A stretch of 64,000 bases of DNA from assembly GCA_938075415.1 (NCBI GenBank), contig CALJHC010000003.1, forward strand, positions 558,001 through 622,000. Reading direction: 5' to 3'. A program made the position numbers and the translations under genes. Shown here in pieces: positions 17,678-26,689 of the stretch. Numbering within the stretch: position 1 is the stretch's first letter; every line of letters begins with the position of its first letter. The notes below the pieces were generated by a model. It saw only the letters and a list, made by a program, of their open reading frames with translations. It had not been told where the DNA came from and did not search any database. The stretch comes from an uncultured Rubripirellula sp. (GTDB lineage Bacteria; Planctomycetota; Planctomycetia; Pirellulales; Pirellulaceae).

Positions 17678-19258
17678 TTAATTCCCAGCTCTTAGCACAA
17701 CTGACAACCCGAAAACATCTCGAAACAAACCGGATTGCTCACGCATCGCAAGTTGCTCCAAAGACACATCATCAATACCGTCAACCTGAATAATTAATTG
17801 CTTATCCAACTTTTGACAAACGATTTCGCGAACTCGTCCCGTGCGAGTGTCGTCCAATGCGATGGCCAACCGAAGTATTGCGGCTAATTTGCCGACCGCC
17901 ACTCGATCCTGCTGAGGCAGTGTTCCATATCCATCGTGCGAGGGCTGTGGTGAAGCACGACGGTGATAACGAGCAACAAGACCAACTAAGAGCAGTTCTG
18001 ATTTTGACAAACCGAAAAGGTCACTATGCCGAATCAAATACAAAGCGTGCTTGTGATTACTACGAAGGTTGACAATCAATCCAATTTCATGCAGCAATGC
18101 AGCAACAAATAAAATCACCTCATGTCGGCCCTCAAGACCATGTTCATCCACCAACTGAACAAAAAGTTTCCTAGCAAGTTCAGCGACGTTCCTCGCATGT
18201 GTTTCGTCAAAATCAAATTTCCGCCCCAGGCTGATAGCAGATCGCGAAATTTGATTCCTGAACTCCTCGCTCCAAGTCCCGCCAACAGCCATGTCATGGA
18301 ACAAACCATCTCGCAAATTGGTATCGCAAACGTATAACTCCGAAAGAGCGAAATGCTGTGCGATCAGGTGATAAACAAGTAATGCGGGAGCAAGGGTCAC
18401 TGCTTCGACGTAACTGACCGAATATTTTTTTACGATCTCGTCTTCATTCAATCGAAGTACTTCATCGGTCAAGGTCGCAAGTCGATCGACAGGCAACTTC
18501 GCCAGGGTCTTACCGTCCCAATCTTCCTGCAAGTGACTCAGTGCAAATCGAATATCGCCACCGAGCGCGACAACATGAATCTGATTATCGTCCTGTACGG
18601 AATCCCTAAGTTGAGCAAGTGAGCGACGAATGCGACTTTCCATCAGCGAACGACGGCGGTCCGGACTCGCCCGGACTCGGTCTAATGTTTGCATTAAACG
18701 AAGCGAACCGAGTCGAAATGACTGACTCGTTAACACGTTCCCTCCACGAACAACCAACAACTCGGTGTTGCCACCTCCGACCTCCACAACGAGTGACTTA
18801 CCGTCTGCCAGGCTTGGATTTGAACGCAGATGCGGGTAAACCCCAACATAAGTAATTCGATTTACCTCCTGCTCATCAATCGGCTCCACATTCAAACCGG
18901 TAGCAACGTACAACCGGTCAGCGAATGCCAATCGATTTACCGCTTCCCTCACCGCCGTGGTCGCAACCACTCGAACTTGGTCTCGGGAAGTCAGCCCATA
19001 TTCCCGCAGCACTCCTTGGTACCTTTGCAAAATAACGGCAACTCGCTCGATGCTTTTGCGCGAGATCTTTCGATTTTCAAATACCTCACGGCCCAAATCG
19101 ACGGGCTGCACCAGCGTATCGAGTGTGCGCACGAAGCCATCAGAATGAAGCTCAGCAACCGCCATTCGGATACTCGTCGCACCGATATCAATCACTGCAG
19201 CAAGTCGTGGCGACGGGCTTGGTGTTTCGGCATGTTGCTTCGAGAGCGACATAGACAA
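17678..19258 (-). CDS. Ppx/GppA family phosphatase (exopolyphosphatase-like) with HD-type C-terminus
   Basis: 526 residues. The N-terminal actin-like ATPase fold has the phosphate-1 loop AVIDIGATSIRMAVAE near 20-35 and the second loop SLVVEVGGGNTELLVV near 155-170, both diagnostic for Ppx/GppA. The C-terminal half (from about 330) is an HD-superfamily helical domain with LFVAALLHEIGLIV and NHKHALYLIRHSDL, as in the longer Ppx proteins. The protein probably degrades inorganic polyphosphate or pppGpp; sequence alone cannot separate the two. It lies 57 bp upstream of the pcm-like gene on the same strand, so co-transcription is possible though no functional link is obvious. Confidence 0.9.
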   Translation of the reverse strand: MSMSLSKQHAETPSPSPRLAAVIDIGATSIRMAVAELHSDGFVRTLDTLVQPVDLGREVFENRKISRKSIERVAVILQRYQGVLREYGLTSRDQVRVVATTAVREAVNRLAFADRLYVATGLNVEPIDEQEVNRITYVGVYPHLRSNPSLADGKSLVVEVGGGNTELLVVRGGNVLTSQSFRLGSLRLMQTLDRVRASPDRRRSLMESRIRRSLAQLRDSVQDDNQIHVVALGGDIRFALSHLQEDWDGKTLAKLPVDRLATLTDEVLRLNEDEIVKKYSVSYVEAVTLAPALLVYHLIAQHFALSELYVCDTNLRDGLFHDMAVGGTWSEEFRNQISRSAISLGRKFDFDETHARNVAELARKLFVQLVDEHGLEGRHEVILFVAALLHEIGLIVNLRSNHKHALYLIRHSDLFGLSKSELLLVGLVARYHRRASPQPSHDGYGTLPQQDRVAVGKLAAILRLAIALDDTRTGRVREIVCQKLDKQLIIQVDGIDDVSLEQLAMREQSGLFRDVFGLSVVLRAGN

Positions 19259-19428
19259 CTGTTTTTAGCGGGTAAAAGCGTTTTAATAGGCGATGACGCC
19301 ACCAATGGATGATACCCGCGTGATTCCTTATGCGGAAAGAGCAAAGCAGAAACAAGCAGCGGGAAGCAATTGAATTTCACCTGAACCTTTGGTGTTCATT
19401 CGCGCTACTTCTCGCCGCCGATTGCAGT

Positions 19429-19475
19429 AAAAACCGCAAAGCTCGCCTTACCGAGTGGTAATCTTCTTTTGCGGT
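19429..19475 (-). terminator. Rho-independent terminator after the symporter gene
   Basis: ACCGCAAA (19433-19440) pairs with TTTGCGGT (19468-19475), and inside it TTACC/GGTAA (19448-19452 and 19457-19461) forms a second stem around GAGT. On the minus strand the structure runs straight into TTTTT (19433-19429). It lies just past the stop at 19481. Confidence 0.75.
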
Positions 19476-19480
19476 CCGGT

Positions 19481-20452
19481 TTAGACAGATGCTCCTGCAT
19501 CATCTCGTAGATCCGAACTAATTCGATCAATTCTTTTCCACATTACCGCCAACATTGTTCCGGTCAACATACAGCCAAAGGTATACACCGCGGTGGGAAT
19601 TGCGGCGGCGGTGCCATCGCCCAAGATTGATACTGACAAAGTGGTCCCGAGCCCCGCATTCTGCATTCCAATCTCCAACGTTAACGCTCGACGATATCCC
19701 TTGGGCAAAGCAACGACGCCACCCACCAAATAGCCGCCTAGGTAGCCGGTGAGATTGACCAACAAAAGTGCAATCACAATCAACCATCCAACCGCCATTA
19801 GGGAGTCGCGATTGGAAGCAACCACGGTCGAAATAATCCACAGTAATGCAACCGATGCAATGAACGATCCAAGCGAATGAAAGAATGATGTCACAGCTTT
19901 TAAATGACTCGCAGTAAAGTACCCGAGCAAAGTAGGCAAGGTGACCAATGCAGCAAGAAGCATCGAAGATTTGGCCAGGGATCCCTGTGTCTCTTGACGA
20001 GCAACAACCCAGAGAATCGACGGTACCGTGATCGGCGAAAAAAAAGTGGCTACCGAAGTCATACTTACCGAATAGGCAACCGACCCGCCCGCGGTGTTTG
20101 TGAGGACGTTTGATGCCATCGCCCCGGGGACGCAACCCACCAAAAGAACACCGAGCGCCGTTTCCTGATCCATCGGCACGACGCGGGTTACCATCCATGC
20201 GGCAAGCGGCATCACGGTCACTTGCACGATGACGCCAAGCACGACCCACCATGGCTTGGTTTTTAACGGTTTTAATTCCTCAGGACTTACCAACGCTCCC
20301 AAAGAAAACATCGTTGCGGCGACAGCACCCCAAAGCATCCATTTGGTGGACCAAAACGGGTCAAATCCAACAACATCAGCTGGCCAAAAAAAAGCCAAGG
20401 ATGAAGTCAACAACAACCAGAACAGCATGGATTTAAAAAGCCCCCCCATCAT
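19481..20452 (-). CDS. Bile acid:sodium symporter (BASS) family transporter
   Basis: 323 residues with about nine to ten hydrophobic segments. The BASS family is seen from the tandem core: ATMFSLGALVSPEELK near 46-61 (the family's M-x-x-G motif), VTVMPLAAWMV, then GVLLVGCVPGAMASNVLTNTAGGSVAYSVSMTS near 101-133, which holds the crossover P-G-x-x-S-N element and Na-binding polar residues. The second half-repeat includes LTLEIGMQNAGLGTTLS near 265-281 (E-x-G-x-Q-N). It would import an organic acid or keto-acid with sodium; the substrate is unknown. It overlaps the upstream HAD gene by one base (TAATG), indicating translational coupling. Confidence 0.92.
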   Translation of the reverse strand: MMGGLFKSMLFWLLLTSSLAFFWPADVVGFDPFWSTKWMLWGAVAATMFSLGALVSPEELKPLKTKPWWVVLGVIVQVTVMPLAAWMVTRVVPMDQETALGVLLVGCVPGAMASNVLTNTAGGSVAYSVSMTSVATFFSPITVPSILWVVARQETQGSLAKSSMLLAALVTLPTLLGYFTASHLKAVTSFFHSLGSFIASVALLWIISTVVASNRDSLMAVGWLIVIALLLVNLTGYLGGYLVGGVVALPKGYRRALTLEIGMQNAGLGTTLSVSILGDGTAAAIPTAVYTFGCMLTGTMLAVMWKRIDRISSDLRDDAGASV

Positions 20453-21114
20453 TAAACTCCAAATCCAAAACGCTTAAGAATTCCCTCGGCATCAACCCCA
20501 CCCATGCAACAAAATGCCTGCCAACCTCTTTTCGTGGCCGCATCAATGTTCTCTTGACGATCATCGAGAAACAAGATTTTCTCAGCAGGCATATCCACCG
20601 CTTGCTCCGCAGCCTCATAGATCTCGAAGTCAGGCTTCATCGCTCCCACTTCAAAACTGAGAATGACCGAATCAAAATTTGATAACGCGGGTCCATATGA
20701 CTGCCGATGAATCCAGTCCCAATGTGAGCGACATGTGTTGGATAAAACACCAACAGGAACCCCGGAATCTCGAACGGCTCGCAAACCATCCAACATGGAC
20801 GCAATTGGCTGAAACATATCACTTAGAAGATCCAGTAATTTCTGACTCGGAGCCGTCGCCTCGCTAAGCCCCAGATTCAGTCGAACCTCTTTCAAAAAAA
20901 CCTCTTGTCGAATCTTGCCGGTCTCGTAATCAACTTGCAAACCAGTTCCGTAGACTGCTGACTCCACTGCCCCCACTTCGACTCCAAATTCTGAAGCCAC
21001 GTTTTGGCAAGCCACCATGTGATCAAAGGCGAGAAGGATATTACCAAGATCAAAGTAAACAAAACCTATTTCTCGTTCAACAACTGACTCAACACCATCC
21101 GCCATCTGAGCCAT
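20452..21114 (-). CDS. HAD-superfamily (subfamily IA) phosphatase, YihX-like
   Basis: 220 residues. HAD motif I is VYFDLGNILLAFD near 19-31: the nucleophile Asp is kept, and Gly replaces the second Asp of DxD as in YihX-type glucose-1-phosphatases. Motif II is VLSNTCRSH near 117. Motif III Lys is in GAMKPDFEIY near 153, and the motif IV Asp pair is in ILFLDDRQENI near 174-184. All are in the right order, with a helical cap between residues 35 and 100. It probably removes phosphate from a small sugar phosphate. Stop and start overlap with the symporter gene (TAATG), so transporter and phosphatase may serve one substrate, which is inference. Confidence 0.9.
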   Translation of the reverse strand: MAQMADGVESVVEREIGFVYFDLGNILLAFDHMVACQNVASEFGVEVGAVESAVYGTGLQVDYETGKIRQEVFLKEVRLNLGLSEATAPSQKLLDLLSDMFQPIASMLDGLRAVRDSGVPVGVLSNTCRSHWDWIHRQSYGPALSNFDSVILSFEVGAMKPDFEIYEAAEQAVDMPAEKILFLDDRQENIDAATKRGWQAFCCMGGVDAEGILKRFGFGV

Positions 21115-21182
21115 ACCTTTGACAAATCATTGGATAAAAAGACGCTTCTGAACCAGAAACACGTTGCCCACAATTCACACAA

Positions 21183-21842
21183 TTAAAGCTGTTTGATTCT
21201 TATATTTCGATACCAAGCTTCACTTGGTGCACCACTGTGGATCTGCAATCCTATCACCCCATGCAGTGGAATGCTGCTATCGGACTCTCGGTATTCGACG
21301 GTCTTCTTTCCATTCAAGAAAATCGTGATCGCGGGACCCTTGCAGATGATGCGGTAAGAATTCCATGAATCTTTTTCGAGAACTTTACCAAGTAACTTTT
21401 GATCGACCTCCGCAAGCATTCGATTCCGACGTGATTCGTCATACAAAGCTCCCCAGACAAGCCGATCACCTGCTTGTCCCATATCCACTTGATAACCTGA
21501 AACCTCCGACGAACCGGGAACTCGTTTTGAACGGATCTGGATTCCCGCATTTTGGCCATTCCCTAACAATCTTGCCTCGAGCCTCAATTCGAAGTCGTCA
21601 TATGCCTGTGTCGTGCATAAAAACTCATTATGCGGAATTTTTTCATCCAATCGACCGGCCACAACCGCCTTGTCTTCAATGTGAAACCAGTAGGCATCAC
21701 CCTCCCAACCCGCGAGTGACTCACCATCAAAAAGTGGCAACGACAACTTTTGGAAGTCACCTGAATCCGGCTCACTGGCCCTCAGAGACTGAGAAAAACA
21801 CAGACAAATCATCATCAAATAAGGCAAATTCTTTTGTTTCAT
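21183..21842 (-). CDS. Secreted DUF1080 (3-keto-disaccharide hydrolase fold) protein
   Basis: 219 residues. A signal peptide (LPYLMMICLCFSQSLRAS) is followed by one DUF1080 concanavalin-like beta-sandwich. Diagnostic points: SLPLFDGESLAGWEG near 33-47, FELRLEARLLGNGQNAGIQIRSKRVP near 88-113 (N-A/S-G-I-x-x-R/F hallmark), SGYQVDMGQ near 119, and the C-terminal GVIGLQIHSGAPSEAWYRNIRIKQL pattern. The family includes enzymes cleaving 3-keto-glycosides and many uncharacterised planctomycete secreted proteins. It is 68 bp downstream of nothing on its strand and divergent from ilvD. A second member occurs at 49858. Confidence 0.9.
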   Translation of the reverse strand: MKQKNLPYLMMICLCFSQSLRASEPDSGDFQKLSLPLFDGESLAGWEGDAYWFHIEDKAVVAGRLDEKIPHNEFLCTTQAYDDFELRLEARLLGNGQNAGIQIRSKRVPGSSEVSGYQVDMGQAGDRLVWGALYDESRRNRMLAEVDQKLLGKVLEKDSWNSYRIICKGPAITIFLNGKKTVEYRESDSSIPLHGVIGLQIHSGAPSEAWYRNIRIKQL

Positions 21843-21947
21843 CTCAGTTCTCGTTAAGGGTTACTGTTCGTACCTTTTTCAATTCAGCAAGAACGACCAT
21901 AATCTCTTTCCGTTCTATCCTTTGCCATCGTTCTTCCAAGAAGCATC

Positions 21948-23627
21948 ATGAATCAGCCGCTTAATCAATATAGCCGTCGAATCACCCAACCCAAAAGTCA
22001 GGGCGCGTCACAAGCAATGTTGTACGCGACAGGAATGACGTCCGACGACATGAATAAGCCGCAAGTTGGAATCGCCAGCATGTGGTATGAGGGCAACAGT
22101 TGCAACATGCATCTGCTCGAACTTGCTGCTGAAGTAAAACAGGGAGTTTCGGCGGCAGGCCTCGTGGGCATGAGGTTTAATACCATCGGAGTTAGCGATG
22201 GGATCTCGATGGGCACCGAAGGAATGAGCTTTAGCTTGCAGAGTCGCGATCTGATCGCTGATTCTATCGAGACCATCATGGGAGCCCAATGGTACGACGG
22301 GCTGATTGCTCTTCCGGGCTGCGACAAGAATATGCCCGGCTGCTTAATCGCCATGGGACGATTGAATCGCCCTTCGATCATGGTATACGGGGGCACCATC
22401 AAGCCGGGAAGCTACCGCGACGAAAAGCTCGATATCGTCAGTGCATTTCAGTGCTACGGACAATTCTTAGCAGGTGAAATCAGCGACGAGGAACGCAGCG
22501 AAATTGTTCGACGAAGTTGCCCGGGTGCCGGTGCTTGCGGCGGTATGTATACCGCTAACACAATGGCCACGGCCATCGAAGCAATGGGGATGTCACTTCC
22601 CTACTCGGCAAGTATTCCTGCGGAAGATCCTGATAAACAAGATGAATGCCGGCGTGCTGGAACTGCAATCCTTGAATTGCTGAAAGCCGACCTTAAACCG
22701 CGAGATATCATGACCCGCGCCGCGTTTGAAAATGCGATGGTCACAGTCATGGCCCTCGGGGGAAGCACCAATGCAGTGCTACACCTCCTAGCCATGGCAC
22801 GTAGTGTTGATGTCGAGCTAACTATCGATGACTTTCAAAGCGTCAGTGATCGAATTCCCTACCTTGCCGATTTAAAACCAAGTGGAAAATTCGTTCAAGA
22901 AGATTTGCATTCCATTGGCGGTACACCTGCGGTGATGAAATATTTGCTCGAGGAAGGTTTGCTTGATGGCTCATGCCTGACCGTCACCGGGAAAACACTC
23001 GGCGAGAACCTAGAATCGCTACCTGGTCTCAAAACAGGGCAAACCATTGTTAAACCCGTTAGCAACCCAATCAAATCCTCAGGACACATTCGCATCCTGA
23101 AAGGAACACTTGCCCCCGAAGGTGCGGTTGCGAAGATCACGGGTAAAGAGGGACTAACATTCACGGGACCCGCTCGTTGCTTTGACAGCGAAGAAGCAAT
23201 GCTGACCGCCTTGGAGGACAAGAAAATCCAAAAAGGTGACGTTGTTGTTATCCGCTACGAAGGCCCCAAAGGGGGACCAGGAATGCCGGAAATGCTCACT
23301 CCAACCAGTGCGATCATGGGTGCTGGACTCGGATCAGATGTCGCAATGCTGACCGACGGTCGATTCAGCGGTGGAAGCCATGGCTTCATTGTCGGGCACA
23401 TCACTCCCGAGGCTCAAGTTGGTGGTCCGCTGGCATTGTTGCAGGACGGTGACATTGTCACCATCGATGCAGAAAGCAATCGACTTGATGTTGACGTTGA
23501 ACAATCAGTGCTGGATGACCGACGTCAGGCATGGCAAACACCTCCACTCAAAGCGACTCGTGGCACACTGTACAAGTACATTAAGTGCGTCAAGACAGCG
23601 AGTGAGGGTTGTGTTACGGACGAATAG
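21948..23627 (+). CDS. ilvD: Dihydroxy-acid dehydratase
   Basis: The 559-residue Fe-S enzyme makes 2-keto acids from 2,3-dihydroxy acids in valine, leucine and isoleucine synthesis. Cluster ligands are visible: Cys in EGNSCNMHL near 49, [11 protein letters not shown] near 123-133 (family signature) and [17 protein letters not shown] near 189-205. The Mg and carbamyl-Lys region is in the same block, and the C-terminal [16 protein letters not shown] near 472 contains the catalytic Ser. The length matches the short IlvD class. The ATG at 21948 gives the expected N-terminus. No other branched-chain gene is adjacent; it is divergent from the DUF1080 gene. Confidence 0.97.
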   Translation: MNQPLNQYSRRITQPKSQGASQAMLYATGMTSDDMNKPQVGIASMWYEGNSCNMHLLELAAEVKQGVSAAGLVGMRFNTIGVSDGISMGTEGMSFSLQSRDLIADSIETIMGAQWYDGLIALPGCDKNMPGCLIAMGRLNRPSIMVYGGTIKPGSYRDEKLDIVSAFQCYGQFLAGEISDEERSEIVRRSCPGAGACGGMYTANTMATAIEAMGMSLPYSASIPAEDPDKQDECRRAGTAILELLKADLKPRDIMTRAAFENAMVTVMALGGSTNAVLHLLAMARSVDVELTIDDFQSVSDRIPYLADLKPSGKFVQEDLHSIGGTPAVMKYLLEEGLLDGSCLTVTGKTLGENLESLPGLKTGQTIVKPVSNPIKSSGHIRILKGTLAPEGAVAKITGKEGLTFTGPARCFDSEEAMLTALEDKKIQKGDVVVIRYEGPKGGPGMPEMLTPTSAIMGAGLGSDVAMLTDGRFSGGSHGFIVGHITPEAQVGGPLALLQDGDIVTIDAESNRLDVDVEQSVLDDRRQAWQTPPLKATRGTLYKYIKCVKTASEGCVTDE

Positions 23628-23849
23628 GGCCAACTGTTCTCGCGTCAAAGAAAAAGGGTCGCTGAACTTAAGAGTTTGACAAACTTTCCAGACCAGCTTC
23701 CACTTTTTCTCGCTACGTCATGGCTGACTCGGAAACAAAAGATTGCGACTGGCAAGTCAAAAGCAGACAGTTGAGTTTTGTCTAATTCCACATCAACCTT
23801 TCAAATGCTTCGGGATCTCGTTTGGCAATTCCTGCGGTCTGGTCCGATC

Positions 23850-26630
23850 TCATTTCGAATTGCTAGTTAATGACCCTAGATAAGCAATCAGATTAGCGAT
23901 TTGCTGGGCCGTCAAACCCTCCAACAAGCCCGATGGCATCAAGGATGTCGATAGCAATCGCTGTGAATCGATGTCGTCTATCCTAATGATTGCCTCACTA
24001 CCATCAGCGCGTCCTAGCACCAACTCTTGATCATTACGCCTTAAGATAACGCCGGTATTAATCCGACCATCGAATGTCAGCACCTGCAAAGAAGCGTACT
24101 TGGGATCAATCCGTTGCGATGGATCGGTCAACTGAGCCAGCAATTGCATTTGATTTTGCCTAGCACCGATACCGTCGAGAGCAGGACCTATCGAACCACC
24201 TGTTCCGGCAACTTGGTGGCACCGCGAGCACTGGATGGATTCTTGATGGAAGAATAATTCTTTACCCCTCGTCGGGTCACCTGACAACTCAAGAATACGG
24301 GACGGATCAAATTCCGTGCCCATCCGCTTTTGCCGTTCTCCCTTTGGTAACAAACGCTCGTAGATCGCCGCAACAGATGACGAAGAGCCTTTAATTTCGT
24401 TCCTCACCCAATCAAGATTCGATGGATCACTGGATTCGTCACGAAGAAAATCCAAGCACTTTTGCAATGCAACACTGCTCGAATCTTTTTGATCCAGAGG
24501 CAGGTTCAACTTACTTTGATCATCGCTCATTCCACGAATCCAATCAGCAAGCAACAGCAGTCCCTCGCGATCATTATCCCGACTCCAGAGTTTCGGCATA
24601 TGCCCACTACCGGTAGTGATCATTCGGTAAAGCAACACGGAGCGTTCTGGTGCCCCGGGAGCAATAACCCGAGCGTTTTCAATGTTAAATTTCCCCTGAG
24701 CTGGCTCTTCATTGATCAGGTGAGATTCGCTCGTAGGCGTTGAGTAGGCGAGATCCATCGCTACCGTCCCACCACCACCACGGCGATGACAATGGGCACA
24801 ATTTGCAGCAAGGTAACTCTTGGCTCGAAGTTCTATCTGCTGATCACGATCAGTTGGATCAACCATCTTTTGCAATCCCCATGCCTTCGGTGGCATTCGA
24901 TCCAACACGGCCAGATCGACAAGATTGCTCAGGGCTGAATCGCTTAATGCTTCGAATGAGAAACCAACGGCCCCACCATTCTGCCTCGAGTGACAGGCAC
25001 GACATTGAGATCGGTTTGAGAATCCCCAATCAATCGAATCAGCAGCATATTGCTGTGTTAACGTTTTGGGCAAACTTCCATCAGCATCCACCAGATAAGC
25101 ATCACTCTGATCCGCCAACCATGCATACGTGTAAGGCTGCCAATTAATTCCGTCAAAGTGCAGGATCTGGGTCTCGATTCGCATTTCAGAATCTGAAATT
25201 GTTTTTGTGAAAACACTGCCATCAGGATAAACCCATCTTCGCAACTCCTTGGCGACCTTGATTGTTGCTTCGCCCGGAATCGCCGCCGTAAAACGAGACT
25301 CCATTCCCCCGGACCAAGCCGTTGTGATTGGCTGGTATGAAACCACTCCAGGGTTAGGCCTTAAACTTGTCGCCGACTCAAAAATGCCGGTTTGACTTAA
25401 CTTTCTGGGAAACTCACTTTTCATTTCTCCGCTTCGCTTGGCAACCAATTCATGAATCTGTCCATCGTATGAAACCACAAGCGTTTCACCAGATAATGTT
25501 TCAGCAAATGAAATGACCGCCAAACCGGTTTCCGCTATGACAGGATTCCACGTGACTTGGTTCTCCTCGTGTCGCAAGGCCCAGATCAAACCGGTGACAT
25601 AATCGCCGTAAAGATAAGCACCTTGAAGCTCGGGATGTTTTCCCCCACGATAAATCTGCCCTCCAGTAATTGACTGGCCAACCGCGTGAGAATAGGCAAC
25701 CAGCGGTGATGTCACCGAGGTCGGCCCGGGTTCCAAATCTGAACGAATGGCTTGTGGCCCCTCAAACAAACTCCATCCATAATTACCACCTCGCTTGACA
25801 TCAAACACCATTTCCCACAATTCCCAACCCACATCGCCGCACAAAAGCTGGTCCGTTTGATGATCAATTGCAAAGCGCCAAGGATTTCGAAATCCATAGG
25901 CCCATATTTCAGGTCGAGCTCCTGCAAAATCGATGAACGGGTTGTCATCTGGAATGCGATAACCTTCCTTGGAACTGGCTTGGCTAACGTCTATTCGGCA
26001 AATCGTTGATCGCAGATCAGAAAGGTCCTGACTAACGTTGTACTCGTCTGGTGGGAAGGGCTTTGCTCCATCGCCGGCGGAGAAATAGAGATAGCCCTTG
26101 GAGTCAAACCTGACCGTGGATCCGTTGTGACCCCCTGAATGCCAAGTCAATAAAATCTTTTCACTCTCTGGATTGATCGAAAACTGAGAGCCTTCGTGAT
26201 CCAATGTAAATCGTGATAGCCGACTTCCATCAGGGCGCGTCACAGGTCCGAGTGCATAAACAATAAAAATCCAACCCGTCGACTCGAACTCAGGATGAAT
26301 CGCAAAACCATAGGCATTCTTGAATGACTTGGTATTTTCTTTCAAATCCATTAACAAGCGAGGCTGATCACAATCTGGATCGTCACGAAATGCATAGAGT
26401 CTTCCCGTTCGCTCCAGCAACAACATCTCGCCTGTCTCTGCGAGAGGCTGAAGTTCAACGGGTTGGTTAAATTGAAGCTTCTTGTAAACCCTGTTTAAAT
26501 GAAACGGCTTAGGTGGATCAGGAGATCCAGTCACCTTGGACATTGTCCAAGGTGTCCGCGCTGCAACAGGATGACACAGTAAGCAGACGCAGCAAACTGT
26601 CATGACCAGGTTCAATACCAGTACTCTCAT
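23850..26630 (-). CDS. Secreted sugar-dehydrogenase-like beta-propeller fused to c-type cytochrome domains
   Basis: About 926 residues. After a signal peptide (VLNLVMTVCCVCLLCHPVAA), residues of about 45-395 form a glucose/sorbosone dehydrogenase-type propeller (LLLERTGRLYAF, TWHSGGHNGSTVRFDSKGYL, EIWAYGFRNPWRFAID, GGNYGWSLFEG). Three CxxCH haem motifs follow: CRACH near 543, CAHCH near 611 and CSRCH near 801. The last heme domain has the PVC-type ending MPSGLLEGLTAQQIANLIAYL with a Met ligand. It probably oxidises a sugar or alcohol in the periplasm and passes electrons to its own haems. An ATG at 26630, preceded by GCGAGG, is preferred to one at 26666. It lies 59 bp after the CehA/McbA-like gene on the same strand, a probable operon. 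Confidence 0.88.
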   Translation of the reverse strand: MRVLVLNLVMTVCCVCLLCHPVAARTPWTMSKVTGSPDPPKPFHLNRVYKKLQFNQPVELQPLAETGEMLLLERTGRLYAFRDDPDCDQPRLLMDLKENTKSFKNAYGFAIHPEFESTGWIFIVYALGPVTRPDGSRLSRFTLDHEGSQFSINPESEKILLTWHSGGHNGSTVRFDSKGYLYFSAGDGAKPFPPDEYNVSQDLSDLRSTICRIDVSQASSKEGYRIPDDNPFIDFAGARPEIWAYGFRNPWRFAIDHQTDQLLCGDVGWELWEMVFDVKRGGNYGWSLFEGPQAIRSDLEPGPTSVTSPLVAYSHAVGQSITGGQIYRGGKHPELQGAYLYGDYVTGLIWALRHEENQVTWNPVIAETGLAVISFAETLSGETLVVSYDGQIHELVAKRSGEMKSEFPRKLSQTGIFESATSLRPNPGVVSYQPITTAWSGGMESRFTAAIPGEATIKVAKELRRWVYPDGSVFTKTISDSEMRIETQILHFDGINWQPYTYAWLADQSDAYLVDADGSLPKTLTQQYAADSIDWGFSNRSQCRACHSRQNGGAVGFSFEALSDSALSNLVDLAVLDRMPPKAWGLQKMVDPTDRDQQIELRAKSYLAANCAHCHRRGGGGTVAMDLAYSTPTSESHLINEEPAQGKFNIENARVIAPGAPERSVLLYRMITTGSGHMPKLWSRDNDREGLLLLADWIRGMSDDQSKLNLPLDQKDSSSVALQKCLDFLRDESSDPSNLDWVRNEIKGSSSSVAAIYERLLPKGERQKRMGTEFDPSRILELSGDPTRGKELFFHQESIQCSRCHQVAGTGGSIGPALDGIGARQNQMQLLAQLTDPSQRIDPKYASLQVLTFDGRINTGVILRRNDQELVLGRADGSEAIIRIDDIDSQRLLSTSLMPSGLLEGLTAQQIANLIAYLGSLTSNSK

Positions 26631-26689
26631 TTGCCTCGCTCTTTTGTTACAAATCAGAAATTGCATGCGGATCGAATGATCGCGGAAGG

